From assembly GCF_004116265.1 (NCBI RefSeq), contig NZ_QOUX01000042.1, positions 62,001 through 126,000 on the forward strand: a stretch of DNA of 64,000 nt. Reading direction: 5' to 3'. The position numbers and the translations under genes were made by a program. This DNA comes from Anaerobacillus alkaliphilus (GTDB taxonomy: Bacteria; Bacillota; Bacilli; Bacillales; Anaerobacillaceae). The stretch's first letter is position 1. The number at the start of each line of letters is the position of its first letter. The notes below the pieces were generated by a model. That model was given only the letters and a program-made list of their open reading frames with translations, did not search any database and was not told the origin of the DNA. Shown piece by piece: positions 1-8,134 of this stretch.

Positions 1-29
1 AAAAAAATTCATTACCGAGATTTATAAAA

Positions 30-221
30 GGCTGTCTTCGCAAAGTTTGTTGCTTTCGTAAAAATCCCAAAAGCCGGATTTTTACACAAAATACTAAGAA
101 TTCACAACTAAGTTAGTAAGTATTGCTCTTTTCTGACATAATTTATTGGCGGATATTTTCATCTAGGGTATTTTTTCGATTATTTTAGAGTGAAAAAGGC
201 ACAATGTTTACGAAAAGAGCC
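30..221 (+). repeat. MITE-like dispersed repeat, full copy 1
   Basis: A 192-bp element starts GGCTGTCTTCGCAAA and ends TTTACGAAAAGAGCC, so its ends are imperfect terminal inverted repeats. It is flanked by a perfect 8-bp direct repeat TTATAAAA (22-29 and 222-229), which looks like a target-site duplication. An internal stem pairs GTAAAAATC with GATTTTTAC near the left end. A second near-full copy lies inverted at 1984-2176, with shorter derivatives at 19300-19333 and 62362-62457. It has no coding capacity, so it would need a transposase from elsewhere. Confidence 0.85.
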
Positions 222-230
222 TTATAAAAA

Positions 231-264
231 AACGCTGACCCCTCTTTTAGAGGATGTCAGCGTT
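231..264 (-). terminator. Intrinsic terminator of degV
   Basis: The stem AACGCTGAC/GTCAGCGTT carries an inner CCTC/GAGG pairing and has T runs on both sides. It lies directly after the degV stop on the minus strand and may work in both directions. Confidence 0.8.
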
Positions 265-267
265 TTT

Positions 268-1122
268 TTATTTTGTTTCATTATGCCAGATTAAAGCTAC
301 GGTACCTTCACCAGCATGAACGGCGATAGCTGAACTTATTTCCCCTACGACAATGTTCATCTGAGGGAATTGTTCTTCAATTTTTTTCTTGAACTCTAAA
401 GCCTTATCTAATACATTCCCATGCATAATTTGTACTTCAGTTATCTTGTGCTTATCAGCAGCTTCTGCTATTAACTCGATCATTCTATTCGAGGCTTTTT
501 TCTCTGAACGAACTTTTTGGAATAGGTCGAACTCACCAGTTGTTTTAATTGTGATAATAGGTTTGATTTGAAGTAGATTACCTAATAAAAAAGCAGTTTT
601 TGACATTCTACCGCCTTTATGAAATTGGTCTAAACTGCCTAATAAAATGTATTTCTCTGAATTTAATGCTTCTTCACGCAATATTGCTGCGATCTCTTTG
701 TGATTATCCATAGTCTTTGCTAACTCAATACCTTTGTAAAGCAAAGTGGTAATGGTGTATGACATTGATAAAGAATCAACAACTTCTCCATCTAACTCAG
801 CCATTTCCATCCCTGACCTTGAACTGTCAACTGTACCGCTTAATTTACCGGATACATGGACTGCTATTACTTGATCATACTCCGATTTAAGTTTCTCATA
901 AAGCTCAGCAAATTTCCCAACTGGAGGCTGAGATGTTTTTGGGACCTCCTTAGAAGTATTAATCCTTCTATAGAGTTCTTCTGTTGTTAAGTCTACTCCA
1001 TCCTCGAATGTGCGATCAGGAAAAATAATCGCTAAAGGCATTACATAGACATCTGGATTGTTTTCTAATTCCTTCGTTATATAAGCTGTACTATCTGTAA
1101 CCCACGCAATTTTTTTAGTCAT
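268..1122 (-). CDS. degV: DegV family fatty-acid-binding protein
   Basis: The 284-residue product has the full length of DegV/FakB proteins. These bind a fatty acid and present it to a FakA-type kinase for entry into phospholipid synthesis. The N-terminal WVTDSTAY motif, the central HVSGKLSGTVDSS segment (ligand-carboxylate contact in the family) and the GGRMSK motif are all present. The start is the ATG at 1122, preceded by an AAGGGA-type ribosome site. The gene stands alone, convergent with nothing, inside the pair of inverted MITE-like repeats. Several DegV paralogues are usual in Bacillaceae, so the symbol denotes the family rather than proven orthology. Confidence 0.9.
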   Translation of the reverse strand: MTKKIAWVTDSTAYITKELENNPDVYVMPLAIIFPDRTFEDGVDLTTEELYRRINTSKEVPKTSQPPVGKFAELYEKLKSEYDQVIAVHVSGKLSGTVDSSRSGMEMAELDGEVVDSLSMSYTITTLLYKGIELAKTMDNHKEIAAILREEALNSEKYILLGSLDQFHKGGRMSKTAFLLGNLLQIKPIITIKTTGEFDLFQKVRSEKKASNRMIELIAEAADKHKITEVQIMHGNVLDKALEFKKKIEEQFPQMNIVVGEISSAIAVHAGEGTVALIWHNETK

Positions 1123-1253
1123 AGTTCAATCCCTTTTTTTCTTTAGATTTTTGCAAACAAGATGTAATTATACTCACCTAATTTTTTATTAGTAGGTAAT
1201 ATATACAAGTAATAATATGCTCCTATCAATTGTACCTTAACGGTAGTTTCTTG

Positions 1254-1277
1254 AATATATGATAGGTGTCATATATT
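1254..1277. promoter_or_regulatory. Inverted repeat in degV-dps divergent gap
   Basis: AATATATGA and TCATATATT form a perfect 9-bp inverted repeat with a 6-bp spacer between the divergent degV and dps genes. It could be an operator for a dimeric regulator or chance in AT-rich DNA. The rest of 1123-1490 holds the Per box described separately and nothing else that I recognise. Confidence 0.25.
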
Positions 1278-1427
1278 GTTCATAAAACAGGATAGGACAT
1301 GAAATCAAAATGTTGAAGTATATAATACATAACACAAAAAAGATGTTTCAGAGCTCATTATTAAGGTTATCTTAACAATGAAAGGGATAAATTGTTTCAA
1401 TTTCTACTAAATTATATTATTTATCAT

Positions 1428-1456
1428 TTGATAATAATTATAATTTATGTTACGAT
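1428..1456 (+). promoter_or_regulatory. Probable PerR box and promoter of dps
   Basis: TGATAATAATTATAA at 1429-1443 matches the Per-box consensus TTATAATNATTATAA at all but one position. A possible promoter, TTGATA (1428-1433), 17 bp, TACGAT (1451-1456), would have its -35 inside the box. PerR represses the dps homologue mrgA in B. subtilis, which fits the gene downstream. The Per box is seen in the sequence; the promoter assignment is weaker. Confidence 0.6.
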
Positions 1457-1490
1457 TAATTTATCAAAGATGTTAGGGAGTGTTTTACAC

Positions 1491-1931
1491 ATGGCAAATG
1501 AAAAATTGGTTAGTTCACTGAATTCACAATTAGCAAATTGGAACGTACTATTCACGAAGTTACACAATTACCATTGGTATGTTACTGGTCCTGAATTCTT
1601 TACGTTACACACGAAATTTGAAGAATACTACACAGAGGCAGCAACATACATTGACTCAATTGCAGAGCGCATCTTGACCATTGAGGGGAAACCACTTGCT
1701 ACGCTTAAAGAGTATTTAGCAGCTTCCTCAATTGAAGAAGCTACTAGTAAAGAAGAGGCAAAAGAAATGGTTGCTATTCTTGCAGCAGATTTTGAAAAAG
1801 TGATTGCACAGTCAAACGAAACAATTGCGCTTGCAGAAGAAGCTGGCGATGAGTCAACTGCCGATATGTTTATTGGAATAAAAACCTCACTTGAACAACA
1901 TGTCTGGATGTTAAAAGCATATTTAGGATAA
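1491..1931 (+). CDS. dps: Dps/MrgA family DNA-protecting ferritin-like protein
   Basis: Starting at ATG 1491, the product is 146 residues, the normal Dps length. The start follows GGGAG with suitable spacing. A longer in-frame reading from 1392 is AT-rich, has no ribosome site and would run across the promoter. The ferroxidase residues are visible in [13 protein letters not shown] (His and Trp) and in the [18 protein letters not shown] helix (Asp and Glu supplied by the neighbouring subunit). Dps forms dodecamers that oxidise and store iron and coat DNA during peroxide stress and sporulation. The upstream Per box suggests peroxide induction. It is followed by its own terminator. Confidence 0.93.
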   Translation: MANEKLVSSLNSQLANWNVLFTKLHNYHWYVTGPEFFTLHTKFEEYYTEAATYIDSIAERILTIEGKPLATLKEYLAASSIEEATSKEEAKEMVAILAADFEKVIAQSNETIALAEEAGDESTADMFIGIKTSLEQHVWMLKAYLG

Positions 1932-1938
1932 TAAAAAA

Positions 1939-1970
1939 ACTGGTGTTCCGAAATGGAGTACCAGTTTTTT
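1939..1970 (+). terminator. Intrinsic terminator of dps
   Basis: The stem ACTGGTGTTCC/GGAGTACCAGT (two G-U pairs) has a 5-nt loop and is followed by a run of six T. It begins 8 bp after the dps stop. Confidence 0.85.
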
Positions 1971-1983
1971 CGTGTTATTAATA

Positions 1984-2176
1984 GGCTCTTTTCGTAAACA
2001 TTGTGGCTTTTTTATCTTAAAATAATCAAAAAAATACCTTAGATGAAGATATCAGCCAATAAATTATGTTAGAAAAGAGCAGTACTTACTAAATTAGTAG
2101 TAAATTCTTAGGTAGTTTGTGTAAAAATCTGTCTTTTGGGATTTTTACTAAAGCAACAAACTTTGCGAAAACAGCC
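1984..2176 (-). repeat. MITE-like dispersed repeat, full copy 2 (inverted)
   Basis: This is the reverse complement of the element at 30-221 along almost its whole length, with the same terminal inverted repeats GGCTCTTTTCGTAAA and TTTGCGAAAACAGCC. The flanking 8-mers (TATTAATA and TTTTAAAA) agree at 6 of 8 positions, so a target duplication is possible but worn. It fills most of the 326-bp gap between dps and the next gene. Confidence 0.85.
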
Positions 2177-2187
2177 TTTTAAAAATC

Positions 2188-2215
2188 TTATAGTCCTACG
2201 TACTGTAAATATAAT
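2188..2215 (+). promoter_or_regulatory. Possible promoter of the exported unknown
   Basis: A perfect TATAAT lies at 2210-2215, with a weak TTATAG -35 sixteen bases upstream. It sits just outside the end of the repeat element and 43 bp before the start codon. Confidence 0.35.
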
Positions 2216-2257
2216 ACAATGAGGATGAGAGTTTCTTAAGAAGAGGGGTAAACAAAA

Positions 2258-3223
2258 ATGAGAAAATGGGCTCCAATCATAGTAATAAGCTGTTTATTAC
2301 TTTTTTTTATTTGGTGGAATAGTGAAGCGCCGGTAGGAGGAGGAGTTTATCCTGAGAAACAGGTTGGAGTTGAGTTGCTAGTAGTAGAAGAAGGAAGCCT
2401 TCTTGTTCCAATGACTCTACCTGTACGTTGGATCAAAACATACCCATGGGAACAAACGCCAGTACTAAATGAAATAAGTCTTTTTGATGAAGAAGGAAAT
2501 ATTATATCAGCTATTGGTGGTGAATATAAATTACGAATTCCTCACGAATACGATTGGTATGATAGAAATATTCAAGGCGAAATAGAGCTTTACTTAAATG
2601 GCGCTAGCTTTGCAGAAGAAGGCAGTATTTCTACTACTACACTAAAGGATTCGGTAAATACAATGTATTCTCTTAATCGTATTTCATTAGTAAATAATCA
2701 AAAGCGGCGGAATTTTCCTATAGACAATAACTATCAGTACCACCTAAAACCAGAAATAGGTATTGAAAAGCTGTGGGAGATGCAGGGCCTCATGTATTTC
2801 TTCCTTGATCAAAATTTTGATACTCCAAACGGTTTTTTGATTACTCTTACTGGAAAGCCAGGTCATTCTTTAGAGGAGATAGGATTTTGGTTACCGGGGA
2901 TGCCTCCAAATTATTTTGAAGAGCATGTTCAATATAACTATACTAGCAATACTGATCAATACAACAATAGCTCAGAAGATTTTGTAGGTGAAAATCTATT
3001 CTTTCCAGAAACTCTAGAAGAGCGTAGCATGGTAATATACTTTCCATTTACACCAGAAATGATAGATGCGGCAGGTGATAGTTTACTTAGGTTAATGCCT
3101 TATTTTCATTTAAGAAACGAAGTAGGGGAAAGCTACTTTACCGGAGGATACGGGTCTATCGGTCCCCTAGATCGTACTATATCTTGGGGAGAATTTATCT
3201 ATAAACCTGATAAAAAACACTAA
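2258..3223 (+). CDS. Membrane-anchored extracytoplasmic protein of unknown function
   Basis: I do not recognise this 321-residue protein. Residues about 4-20 form one hydrophobic segment flanked by Arg-Lys. The rest is hydrophilic and rich in Glu, Tyr and Asn, so it should sit outside the membrane on an N-terminal anchor. A VISC sequence at residues 9-12 resembles a lipobox, but the hydrophobic stretch continues after the Cys, so an uncleaved anchor is more likely. The start has a GAGGGG ribosome site. It is a single-gene unit with its own promoter candidate and terminator, next to but separate from the marR operon. Confidence 0.75.
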   Translation: MRKWAPIIVISCLLLFFIWWNSEAPVGGGVYPEKQVGVELLVVEEGSLLVPMTLPVRWIKTYPWEQTPVLNEISLFDEEGNIISAIGGEYKLRIPHEYDWYDRNIQGEIELYLNGASFAEEGSISTTTLKDSVNTMYSLNRISLVNNQKRRNFPIDNNYQYHLKPEIGIEKLWEMQGLMYFFLDQNFDTPNGFLITLTGKPGHSLEEIGFWLPGMPPNYFEEHVQYNYTSNTDQYNNSSEDFVGENLFFPETLEERSMVIYFPFTPEMIDAAGDSLLRLMPYFHLRNEVGESYFTGGYGSIGPLDRTISWGEFIYKPDKKH

Positions 3224-3240
3224 TCCAATTAGTGTTTTTT
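3212..3240 (+). terminator. Intrinsic terminator overlapping a stop codon
   Basis: AAAAAACACTAA and TTAGTGTTTTTT pair perfectly around a 5-nt loop. The stop codon of the preceding gene lies in the stem. Confidence 0.8.
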
Positions 3241-3243
3241 ATT

Positions 3244-3306
3244 TTGACACAAAAAAAGTTAGTGTACTAACTATTTTTTGTGGTATATTATAGTTAGTGT
3301 ACTAAC
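3244..3306 (+). promoter_or_regulatory. marR operon promoter with two identical operators
   Basis: The 14-bp near-palindrome GTTAGTGTACTAAC occurs twice, at 3258-3271 and 3293-3306, 35 bp apart centre to centre. TTGACA lies at 3244-3249 and a TATATT/TATTAT -10 candidate at 3284-3291, between the two boxes. Identical paired palindromes just before a marR gene are typical autorepression sites for MarR dimers. The repeat is seen directly; the regulator-operator link is inferred. Confidence 0.7.
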
Positions 3307-3329
3307 TAATAAGGATGGAGGTGAGAGAT

Positions 3330-3764
3330 ATGAATACTGGCTACTTAATTCAGCTTTCAGCAAAATTGATGAAGAACAATTTACAGAAGCGATTAGATGA
3401 AGAAAATTTTACTGTTTCACAGCTTGCGGTAATAAAAGATTTACAAATGCAACAAGAAAGTGGAGCCCCACTCGAACGGTTTACAGCAGTATCAATTGCC
3501 GAACGTTTAGATATGGATAAACCAACCGTCTCAGGAATAATTAATCGCTTGGTTGAAAAAGGGTTTGTTGAAAAACTATCACATCCTACGGACAAAAGGG
3601 CTCAGGTTATTGCTTTAACAAATGAAAGTGTAGTAATCTTGCCGAAGCTTGAACAAGTAAGTAATGAAACTATTGAAGCATCCTTAAAGGGATTTAGTGA
3701 CATAGAAAAAGATAAACTAAATTCGTATTTAATAAGGCTTATTTCAAATTTGAGAGGAGATTAG
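3330..3764 (+). CDS. MarR family transcriptional regulator
   Basis: The product is a 144-residue winged-helix protein. The recognition region reads TAVSIAERLDMDKPTVSGIINRL, followed by the wing VEKGFVEKLSHPTDKRAQ with the conserved D-x-R signature. The ATG at 3330 is preferred because GGAGGTGAG lies 6 bp before it. An ATG at 3315 would put this site inside the gene. It heads a three-gene unit with an NmrA-like oxidoreductase and a small membrane protein. The twin operators upstream suggest that it represses this unit and senses a small ligand; the ligand is unknown. Confidence 0.9.
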   Translation: MNTGYLIQLSAKLMKNNLQKRLDEENFTVSQLAVIKDLQMQQESGAPLERFTAVSIAERLDMDKPTVSGIINRLVEKGFVEKLSHPTDKRAQVIALTNESVVILPKLEQVSNETIEASLKGFSDIEKDKLNSYLIRLISNLRGD

Positions 3765-3770
3765 TCTGAC

Positions 3771-4613
3771 ATGGGGAAAATCTTAGTTACAGGGGCAACA
3801 GGGAATATTGGTAAGTATGTTGTTGAAAACCTTTTAAAGTGTGGGGTAAGTGTCAGGGCAGCCGTGTTTGAGATAGAAAAGAATGATTTAAGCTGCGAGA
3901 CGGTTGAGTTTGATTTTCTAAAAAGAGAAACCTTTGCGGGGGCACTTGAAGGTGTTGATCGTGTTTTCTTAGTAAGGCCACCACAACTAGCAAACCCCAA
4001 AAAAGATATGCGACCATTTTTAGAAGAAGTCGCAGCAAGAGGGATTAAGCAGGTCGTATTTGTTTCCTTATTAGGAGTGGAGAAAAATCCAGTTGTACCA
4101 CATCGGAAAATTGAAGATATGATCCTGGAGTTTTCCATTCCGTATACATTTTTAAGACCTGGATTTTTTATGCAAAACTTAAGTACCACTCATGCAATAG
4201 AAATAAAGGATCGAAATGAAATTTTTGTACCCGTTGGTAATGCGAAGACAAGTTTTATTGATACAAGAGATATTGGTGCAGTTGCAGCACAATGTTTTCT
4301 TCATGAAAAACACCTCAATAAAAGTTACTCACTTACAGGTAATGAAGCTATTGATTATTATCAAGTAGCAAATACACTATCAGGCGTTCTTTGTAGGAAA
4401 ATAACATATAAAAATCCTGGATTACTAAATTTCAGGAGGAAGACAATAAATCGAGGAATAAAAAAAGAGTATGCAAACGTTATGACGATGCTGTATTTAC
4501 TCACTAAAATGGGAACTGCAAAAAAAGTTACCCATGATGTTGAGAACATCCTTGAAAGAAAACCAATATCATTTGAGCAGTTTGCCATAGACCATAAAAA
4601 TGTATGGCTGTGA
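3771..4613 (+). CDS. NmrA-like NAD(P)-binding oxidoreductase
   Basis: The product has 280 residues. The glycine-rich dinucleotide motif GATGNIG is at residues 7-13, and an atypical SDR/NmrA fold follows (VVFVSLLGVEKN, then LRPGFFMQN). The usual catalytic Tyr-x-x-x-Lys of classical SDRs is not evident, as expected for the NmrA group, which includes NADPH sensors and quinone reductases. It starts 6 bp after marR and is surely cotranscribed. With a MarR regulator in front, a role in reactive electrophile or quinone detoxification is plausible but inferred. Confidence 0.85.
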   Translation: MGKILVTGATGNIGKYVVENLLKCGVSVRAAVFEIEKNDLSCETVEFDFLKRETFAGALEGVDRVFLVRPPQLANPKKDMRPFLEEVAARGIKQVVFVSLLGVEKNPVVPHRKIEDMILEFSIPYTFLRPGFFMQNLSTTHAIEIKDRNEIFVPVGNAKTSFIDTRDIGAVAAQCFLHEKHLNKSYSLTGNEAIDYYQVANTLSGVLCRKITYKNPGLLNFRRKTINRGIKKEYANVMTMLYLLTKMGTAKKVTHDVENILERKPISFEQFAIDHKNVWL

Positions 4614-4628
4614 AGGAGGAGTATTAAC

Positions 4629-5033
4629 TTGTATAAAAATAAATTTACCTCATATTTAAAAACGGGCTTGTTTGCAGCAAGTATTACTGCTTTGGTTGCT
4701 GTTGTTTCATTTTTACTTTCTAGTTATCTATTTAATTTCCCTGTTGAAATCATTGGAGAAAGCAGGGATACCTTATATTTAGTTTTGATTGCTGGGGTTT
4801 CTTTCATTGCTGTATTTATTAGTTCAATCATCTTTTATTTCTTACAAAGGTTTACACGTAAACCTCTGGTATATTTTATTCTAATTGTTATTTTAGGTCT
4901 TATTGGTAATGCAGTTTTGGCCGAAAATGATTTGTTGCAACAATACAAAATGACTGCACATATTATTCATCTTATTGTGGCGGGTTTAGCCATTCTTCTG
5001 GTTCCACAATTCTCTAGAAAAAAACAGAGCTGA
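4629..5033 (+). CDS. Four-helix membrane protein of unknown function
   Basis: The product has 134 residues with four predicted membrane segments (about 12-35, 46-69, 80-98 and 107-125) and a positively charged C-terminus RKKQS. Translation starts at a TTG after the strong ribosome site GGAGGAG. It is the last gene of the marR unit and ends in the shared terminator. I do not recognise the family with certainty. It resembles the small 4-TM proteins often placed next to NmrA/SDR genes. Confidence 0.75.
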   Translation: MYKNKFTSYLKTGLFAASITALVAVVSFLLSSYLFNFPVEIIGESRDTLYLVLIAGVSFIAVFISSIIFYFLQRFTRKPLVYFILIVILGLIGNAVLAENDLLQQYKMTAHIIHLIVAGLAILLVPQFSRKKQS

Positions 5034-5046
5034 CAATTGTCAGCTC
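5027..5046. terminator. Bidirectional terminator between convergent genes
   Basis: A perfect 20-bp palindrome, GAGCTGACAATTGTCAGCTC, has A-rich and T-rich sides. It spans the stops of the membrane protein (+) and the unknown protein (-). Confidence 0.65.
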
Positions 5047-5549
5047 GTTTCATTTAGAATATTATAGCGGCCTACTTGAAGCTTGCGGTATACTTCATGA
5101 ATGATCAGTTCATTAACCTTTGGATGTTTTATCTTATAGGTACTAATTTTTTTGTAGGTCTCTAAATTAATATGACCTTCTTTCAATAACTTATCAAGAA
5201 CTGGGCTACGGTAGTTATCAATTGATAAATAAGCCAAAGTTATTTTCTTACCATCTGTAGTAAGATTAACACTTATACCTTTTAAGTCTGGATAAAGAAA
5301 GGAACTATAGTCATAGGTAATGTAAATTTGTTCTTTTTTGACATTTTTAATGTGTGGTACATTACTTGGCAGCTTAATTAAGTAGACCATCTGTTCGAAA
5401 GAAAAACTCATTTTTTCAATAGCATAAGGGTACTTTTTTTCAAAACGACTGGCTGTTACTCGCATCGCCAAGTGATAGAAGTATTGATTTGTAATCACTA
5501 CTGTTGTAAAGAATAGGACGATGCTACTGATAACAATTAGTTCAGACAT
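5040..5549 (-). CDS. Small single-pass membrane protein, unknown
   Basis: The product has 169 residues. One N-terminal membrane segment (about 4-22) is followed by a soluble domain rich in Lys and Tyr. I do not recognise it. Its start overlaps the end of the GAF-GGDEF gene by 8 bp, so the two are translationally coupled. That makes it a candidate accessory or output partner of the cyclase. There is no signal-peptidase site and no lipobox. Confidence 0.8.
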   Translation of the reverse strand: MSELIVISSIVLFFTTVVITNQYFYHLAMRVTASRFEKKYPYAIEKMSFSFEQMVYLIKLPSNVPHIKNVKKEQIYITYDYSSFLYPDLKGISVNLTTDGKKITLAYLSIDNYRSPVLDKLLKEGHINLETYKKISTYKIKHPKVNELIIHEVYRKLQVGRYNILNETS

Positions 5550-7080
5550 AGCTTTTGTCCCCCTTAAATAGCTCTACCCGATTTTTGCCTGCATTTTTTG
5601 CTTTATACAAGGCATTATCTGCAGCTTCAATTAGTTGTAGAATGCTTTCAAACTCAATATTTTGGGTTGAGGCTACTCCAACACTTACGGTTAATGTTCC
5701 TGTTGGTTGTAACTCTTCATTAGGGAAAATAGCAATCTCGATATTTTCACGGATTCTTTCCCCAACAAGCAATGCTTTTTCCTCTGAAGTATTAGGGAGA
5801 ATAACAACGAATTCTTCCCCACCAAATCGAAAAGCCAAATCCTGGTCTCTAACTGAGCTCTTTACAATTTGAGAAAGTTTGGTTAACACTTCATTTCCGA
5901 GTAAATGGCCATTCGTGTCATTGTAATGCTTAAATGAGTCAATATCAAAGATAATAATTGATAAAGGTTCCTGAGCTTCTTTGGAATCAGTAAAATATTT
6001 GTTTGAATATAATTCAAAGGAACGCTGGTTTAACAAGCCAGTCAGGTTATCGTTTAAAGCCATCATTTCAATCTGCTTATATAAATTCGCCTGTTCAATT
6101 GCAATGGCAGCTTGGTTCGCTAAGGGAATAACACTATCAATATCATCTTCGGTAATTGGCTGGTTGTTAACAATATTATCAATGATAAGTACGCCAATTT
6201 GGTTCCCTTGATTCAAAAGAGGAATGATAGCAAACGCTTGCATTTGAAAGTAGTTATAAAATAATTGTTGAGCAAAATCCTTTTCATCAATGGCTTGTAC
6301 ATTGTATGGTACTCCCTCGCGGAGTGCTTTTTCTAGTACATTATCATTATCTAAATTGATTGAAATAGATTTAATTAAGGCATTCAATTCAGGATCAATC
6401 GATTCCTTATCATAATTAAGCTTAATCAGATCCAATAACTTTAGATTACTCGCTGCGAGTCGTTCCCATGTACCAAAGCCTTCATTAGCATTCATAGGGC
6501 CAATTCCCATAATCCCGTTTAGCTGATTATTGTCAGATGACTTTAAGAAAATCATCGCACGGTTGAAGCCAAGTCCATGACCAGCAGTTACAGAAATTAA
6601 AATAATTTGCAGTAGTTTATCGAGTTGGAGTGTTTGTTGCATCGATAAGCTTATTTCTCTAAATACATCGAGTTGTTTAGACTGTTTCAATAGAGTGGTT
6701 AACGATTGCTGACTTTTCTTATCCTTTGTAAAGTAGAACTCGGCCACTAAGCCTATGAAGCTAGCAAAAATAAGATAGCTAATGAGTAAATATAAATTAA
6801 TTTCATTATTAATAGTAATTGCAAGCCAGCTTATGATGGCAAATACAATAGCTCCTTTTAGTTGAAGTGAATACGCTGCAATTAAGATAATGAGAAAGAT
6901 TGTCCATGCAGTGTTAGTAGAATTAAAAAGTAGGCTATATGTTTTTACCAGTACTAATGATAACGTTATCAAGATAAACTTATTCGTCACGTCATTGACA
7001 TGAAAACGAACAAAGTTAGCTATAACTCCAGCCAGAATGGCGGTAAACAGTAGAACTAGAAATGGACTCATTTCTTTCAC
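5542..7080 (-). CDS. Membrane GAF-GGDEF diguanylate cyclase
   Basis: The product has 512 residues. Several membrane helices fill residues about 5-115. A GAF sensor domain follows (about 145-335), then a GGDEF domain (about 345-505). The active site is intact as GGEEF at 420-424, and the substrate motif DIDSFKHYND is present. The inhibitory I-site RxxD (R411-D414) lies exactly five residues before GGEEF, so product feedback by cyclic di-GMP is expected. It makes c-di-GMP from two GTP at the membrane. The start has an AAGGTGGGTG ribosome site. It is cotranscribed with the downstream membrane protein. Confidence 0.93.
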   Translation of the reverse strand: MKEMSPFLVLLFTAILAGVIANFVRFHVNDVTNKFILITLSLVLVKTYSLLFNSTNTAWTIFLIILIAAYSLQLKGAIVFAIISWLAITINNEINLYLLISYLIFASFIGLVAEFYFTKDKKSQQSLTTLLKQSKQLDVFREISLSMQQTLQLDKLLQIILISVTAGHGLGFNRAMIFLKSSDNNQLNGIMGIGPMNANEGFGTWERLAASNLKLLDLIKLNYDKESIDPELNALIKSISINLDNDNVLEKALREGVPYNVQAIDEKDFAQQLFYNYFQMQAFAIIPLLNQGNQIGVLIIDNIVNNQPITEDDIDSVIPLANQAAIAIEQANLYKQIEMMALNDNLTGLLNQRSFELYSNKYFTDSKEAQEPLSIIIFDIDSFKHYNDTNGHLLGNEVLTKLSQIVKSSVRDQDLAFRFGGEEFVVILPNTSEEKALLVGERIRENIEIAIFPNEELQPTGTLTVSVGVASTQNIEFESILQLIEAADNALYKAKNAGKNRVELFKGDKSYV

Positions 7081-7176
7081 CCACCTTGTTGTATTTCACT
7101 TCTTACTTAAGTAGTGGAACTATACTCCTATTCTAACTTAAAAGTTGCTATAAATACAGTTATTTTCCGATAGAAA

Positions 7177-7203
7177 AAGGATAACCCCTGAAGGGTTATC
7201 CTT
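7177..7203 (-). terminator. Intrinsic terminator of the SDR gene
   Basis: AAGGATAACCC/GGGTTATCCTT pair around a 5-nt loop, with a T run on the minus-strand side. The stop codon lies at its edge. Confidence 0.8.
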
Positions 7204-8062
7204 AGCCATTCACAATTTCTCCACCATTAACATGAATGACTTGTCCGGATACATAAGAAGAATCGTTAGATGCTAAATAAACATAAGCTGGAGCCAATTC
7301 AAAAGGCTGTCCTGCTCGTTTCATTGGGGTATTGCTTCCAAAGCTAGCAACTTGAGTTGCTGGGAATGAAGCAGGTATGAGTGGGGTCCAGATTGGACCT
7401 GGAGCTACACCATTCACACGAACACCCTGCCCAACAAGCTGCATTGATAAAGACCTTGTAAAAGTAACCATAGCTCCTTTTGTGGAAGAGTAGTCAACGA
7501 GCTGTTCATGTCCATGATAAGCCGTAACAGAAGTGGTATTTATAATGGAGCTTCCTTGTTTTAAGTGAGGTAGAGCTGCTCTAACAAAATGAAAGCATGA
7601 AAAGATATTGATCCGAAACGTTCGTTCTAATTGATCTGGAGTAATATTTTTAATGTTATTTTGGACGACTTGATAGGCTGCATTGTTCACCACAATGTCT
7701 AGTTGTCCAAATTGCGCCACCGTATCCTCAATCATTTTTGTACAAGTCGCTTCTTCAGCAATATCCCCTTGTAAAAGTAAGCATTTAGTACCTTTAGCCT
7801 CAACTAACTGTTTTGTTTCTTCTGCATCTACAGTCTCATCGAAATAGCCGATGGCAATATTAGCACCTTCTTTGGCAAAAGCAATAGCAACAGCCCGACC
7901 AATACCACTATCACCACCAGAGATAAAGGCAACTTTCCCTTTTAACTTACCACTACCGATATAAGCGGGATCATCAAAGATAGGACGAGGGTTCATCTCA
8001 GCTTCGATACCAGGCTGTTTTGACTGATGTTGTGGTGGAAAAGACGTTGGTAAATTGTTCAT
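7202..8062 (-). CDS. SDR family oxidoreductase (YhxC/YdaD type)
   Basis: The product is a 286-residue short-chain dehydrogenase. The cofactor motif is SGGDSGIGRA, the NNAAY motif follows, and the catalytic Ser-Tyr-Lys reads TTSVTAYHGHEQLVDYSSTKGA. The C-terminal YVSGQVIHVNGGEIV is standard. The N-terminal extension of about 40 residues with PPQHQ and FDDPAYIGSGKLKGKVA marks the glucose-dehydrogenase-like general-stress subgroup (YhxC, YdaD, YhdF). The substrate is unknown. The gene stands alone on the minus strand. Confidence 0.92.
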   Translation of the reverse strand: MNNLPTSFPPQHQSKQPGIEAEMNPRPIFDDPAYIGSGKLKGKVAFISGGDSGIGRAVAIAFAKEGANIAIGYFDETVDAEETKQLVEAKGTKCLLLQGDIAEEATCTKMIEDTVAQFGQLDIVVNNAAYQVVQNNIKNITPDQLERTFRINIFSCFHFVRAALPHLKQGSSIINTTSVTAYHGHEQLVDYSSTKGAMVTFTRSLSMQLVGQGVRVNGVAPGPIWTPLIPASFPATQVASFGSNTPMKRAGQPFELAPAYVYLASNDSSYVSGQVIHVNGGEIVNG

Positions 8063-8134
8063 AAAAAAACTCCCTTATGTAATTAATTGTCTGACAGTAA
8101 GTAACCTGTGTTAAGGGAGGTAATTTTATACAAG

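Noticed and set aside
1392-1490. N-terminal extension of dps
   Set aside because: It would run through the Per box and promoter, is AT-rich and hydrophobic, and lacks a ribosome site; ATG 1491 gives the normal Dps length.
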